Positions 6,284-7,244 of a DNA stretch of 7,244 bases are shown here, one piece after another. The DNA lies in contig CAWULT010000181.1 of assembly GCA_963923455.1 (NCBI GenBank), positions 1 to 7,244 on the forward strand, read 5' to 3'. The stretch's first letter is position 1. Each line of letters begins with the position of its first letter. This DNA is from CAWULT01 sp963923455. GTDB lineage: Bacteria > Acidobacteriota > Vicinamibacteria > Vicinamibacterales > UBA2999. The notes beneath the pieces are model-generated. The model worked only from the letters and a program-made list of their open reading frames with translations. It had not been told where the DNA came from and searched no databases. Both the position numbers and the translations under genes were made by a program.

Positions 6284-7244
6284 GTCGCCGTCCAGAGGCG
6301 GACCCCGTCCGTCTCCACCGTCACCTGGCCGTCGCGATCGGTCCGCAGCAACGCCGCGCCCGCGTCCTCGACACGGCGGACGACCTCGGGCGCGGGATGC
6401 CCGAACGCGTTGCCGCGACCACAGCTCAGCACCACGAGTTGCGGCCGCCAGGCGGCCACGAGGGCGTCACCGGTCGCGGTGCGGCTGCCGTGATGGCCAG
6501 CCTTGAGCACGCGCACCCGCGCCGGCGTCAGCCGCGCGGCCACCTCGCGCTCGACCGGCGTCCCGGCGTCGCCGGTCAGCAGCACGGCGACGTCGCCCAC
6601 CGTCGCCTCGAGCACGAGGGAGTCGTCGTTCCGTACGCGGCGCCGCTGCCACTCCGGTTCCGGCGGATGCAGCACCCGCAGCGCGGCGCGCCCCATCGTC
6701 ACGCGGTCTCCCGCCTGCCGGCGGACGACGCGGACGCCGCGCTCCCGCGCCATCCGCACGAGCGCCGCGGTCGGCTCGTGGCCGGGAACCTCCACGCCGA
6801 GCCACAGTTCGCGCGGGGCGAAGTCCCGCAGCACGGCCTGTGCCCCGCCGATGTGGTCCGGGTCTCCGTGCGTGATCGCCAACACCGACAGCCGGCGGAT
6901 GCCCCGGGCCCATAGTGCGGGCGCAATGACGCGGCCGCCGATGTCGAACGACGACGCGCCGAACGGGGCGCCGCCGGCATCGACGAGCACGGCGCCGCCG
7001 GCGGTCTCGACGAGGATCGCCTCGCCCTGCCCCACGTCGAGCAGCGTCATCCGCATCCCGCCGGGCGGCGCGTAGGCCGGCCACCGTGCACCCGTGACGA
7101 TCAGGGCGAGCGCGGCGGCGAGCGCGACGGCGGCCGCCGCCCGAACGCGGCCGCGGCCGACGACGAGCACCGCGCAGGCGCCGTAGTAGGCGGCCACGAG
7201 CGCGCCGGCCGGCGCGCCGATGCTCGCGGTGACACCACCCTCGA
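6268..7244 (-). CDS. comEC: ComEC/Rec2 competence protein, C-terminal part (5' end outside window)
   Basis: The frame stays open to the window edge, so the 324 residues seen are the C-terminal part of a larger protein. ComEC forms the inner-membrane channel for single-stranded DNA uptake, and its C-terminal beta-lactamase-like domain is proposed to degrade the other strand. Two hydrophobic segments come first (about fragment residues 11-28 and 33-50). The beta-lactamase-like domain follows: LLDVGQGEAILV (67-78), VLVDAGG (85-91), ITHGDPDHIGG (123-133), LLTGDAG (221-227), KAGHHGS (248-254) and FGHPAPEVV (280-288). This order is classic for ComEC. A GTG lies at 7197, but the reading frame and the hydrophobic sequence continue upstream of it, so it is not a convincing start. 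The stop lies inside the end of mazG, an overlap of 16 bases tail to tail. Confidence 0.93.
   Translation of the reverse strand, partial: EGGVTASIGAPAGALVAAYYGACAVLVVGRGRVRAAAAVALAAALALIVTGARWPAYAPPGGMRMTLLDVGQGEAILVETAGGAVLVDAGGAPFGASSFDIGGRVIAPALWARGIRRLSVLAITHGDPDHIGGAQAVLRDFAPRELWLGVEVPGHEPTAALVRMARERGVRVVRRQAGDRVTMGRAALRVLHPPEPEWQRRRVRNDDSLVLEATVGDVAVLLTGDAGTPVEREVAARLTPARVRVLKAGHHGSRTATGDALVAAWRPQLVVLSCGRGNAFGHPAPEVVRRVEDAGAALLRTDRDGQVTVETDGVRLWTATYAGG

Noticed and set aside
5521..6915. Plus-strand 464-codon open frame crossing from mazG into comEC
   Set aside because: It is out of frame with mazG and antisense to comEC, and its translation is compositionally biased with no domain.
1..7244. 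CRISPR arrays, insertion sequences, phage genes, toxin-antitoxin pairs
   Set aside because: No regularly spaced repeats, transposase motifs or toxin-like small genes are visible; mazG here is not next to mazEF.

Overview
This window is a very GC-rich, densely packed bacterial chromosome segment of housekeeping type. I see no mobile element, CRISPR array or phage gene. High GC, short gene spacing, a DUF1844 protein and a two-metal-site bacterial/archaeal-type GalT together suggest Acidobacteriota (possibly Vicinamibacteria) or a related deep-branching phylum. That placement is inference from gene content and style, because no phylogenetic marker was compared.

Left edge (1-157): the first 55 bases are the 5' part of a minus-strand tRNA-Gly(GCC) whose 3' end lies outside the window. 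A candidate sigma70-type promoter sits just upstream of it (71-100). Positions 158-5376 hold seven minus-strand genes with gaps of only 7 to 39 bases. In transcription order they are a DUF1844 protein, a PhnP-like metallo-beta-lactamase-fold hydrolase, ribF, an 88-aa protein of unknown function, cysS, yraN and a galT-family gene. This looks like one operon. A 58-base divergent intergenic region (5377-5434) carries an imperfect dyad and separates the operon from mazG, which runs on the plus strand (5435-6283). The end of mazG overlaps by 16 bases, tail to tail, the end of a minus-strand comEC fragment that runs off the right edge.

The genes do not form one pathway. They cover flavin cofactor synthesis (RibF), Cys-tRNA charging (CysRS), nucleotide-pool cleaning (MazG), DNA uptake (ComEC), a nuclease-fold protein (YraN), sugar-nucleotide metabolism (GalT) and a phosphodiesterase-like hydrolase.

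No obviously new multi-gene system is present. The points most worth a second look are the GalT-family protein, in which tyrosine replaces the expected catalytic histidine, and the small unknown gene between ribF and cysS, which resembles a degenerate front half of an RsbW-type ATPase. The dyad in the divergent promoter region and the pairing of DUF1844 with a PhnP-like hydrolase at the operon head are weaker leads.
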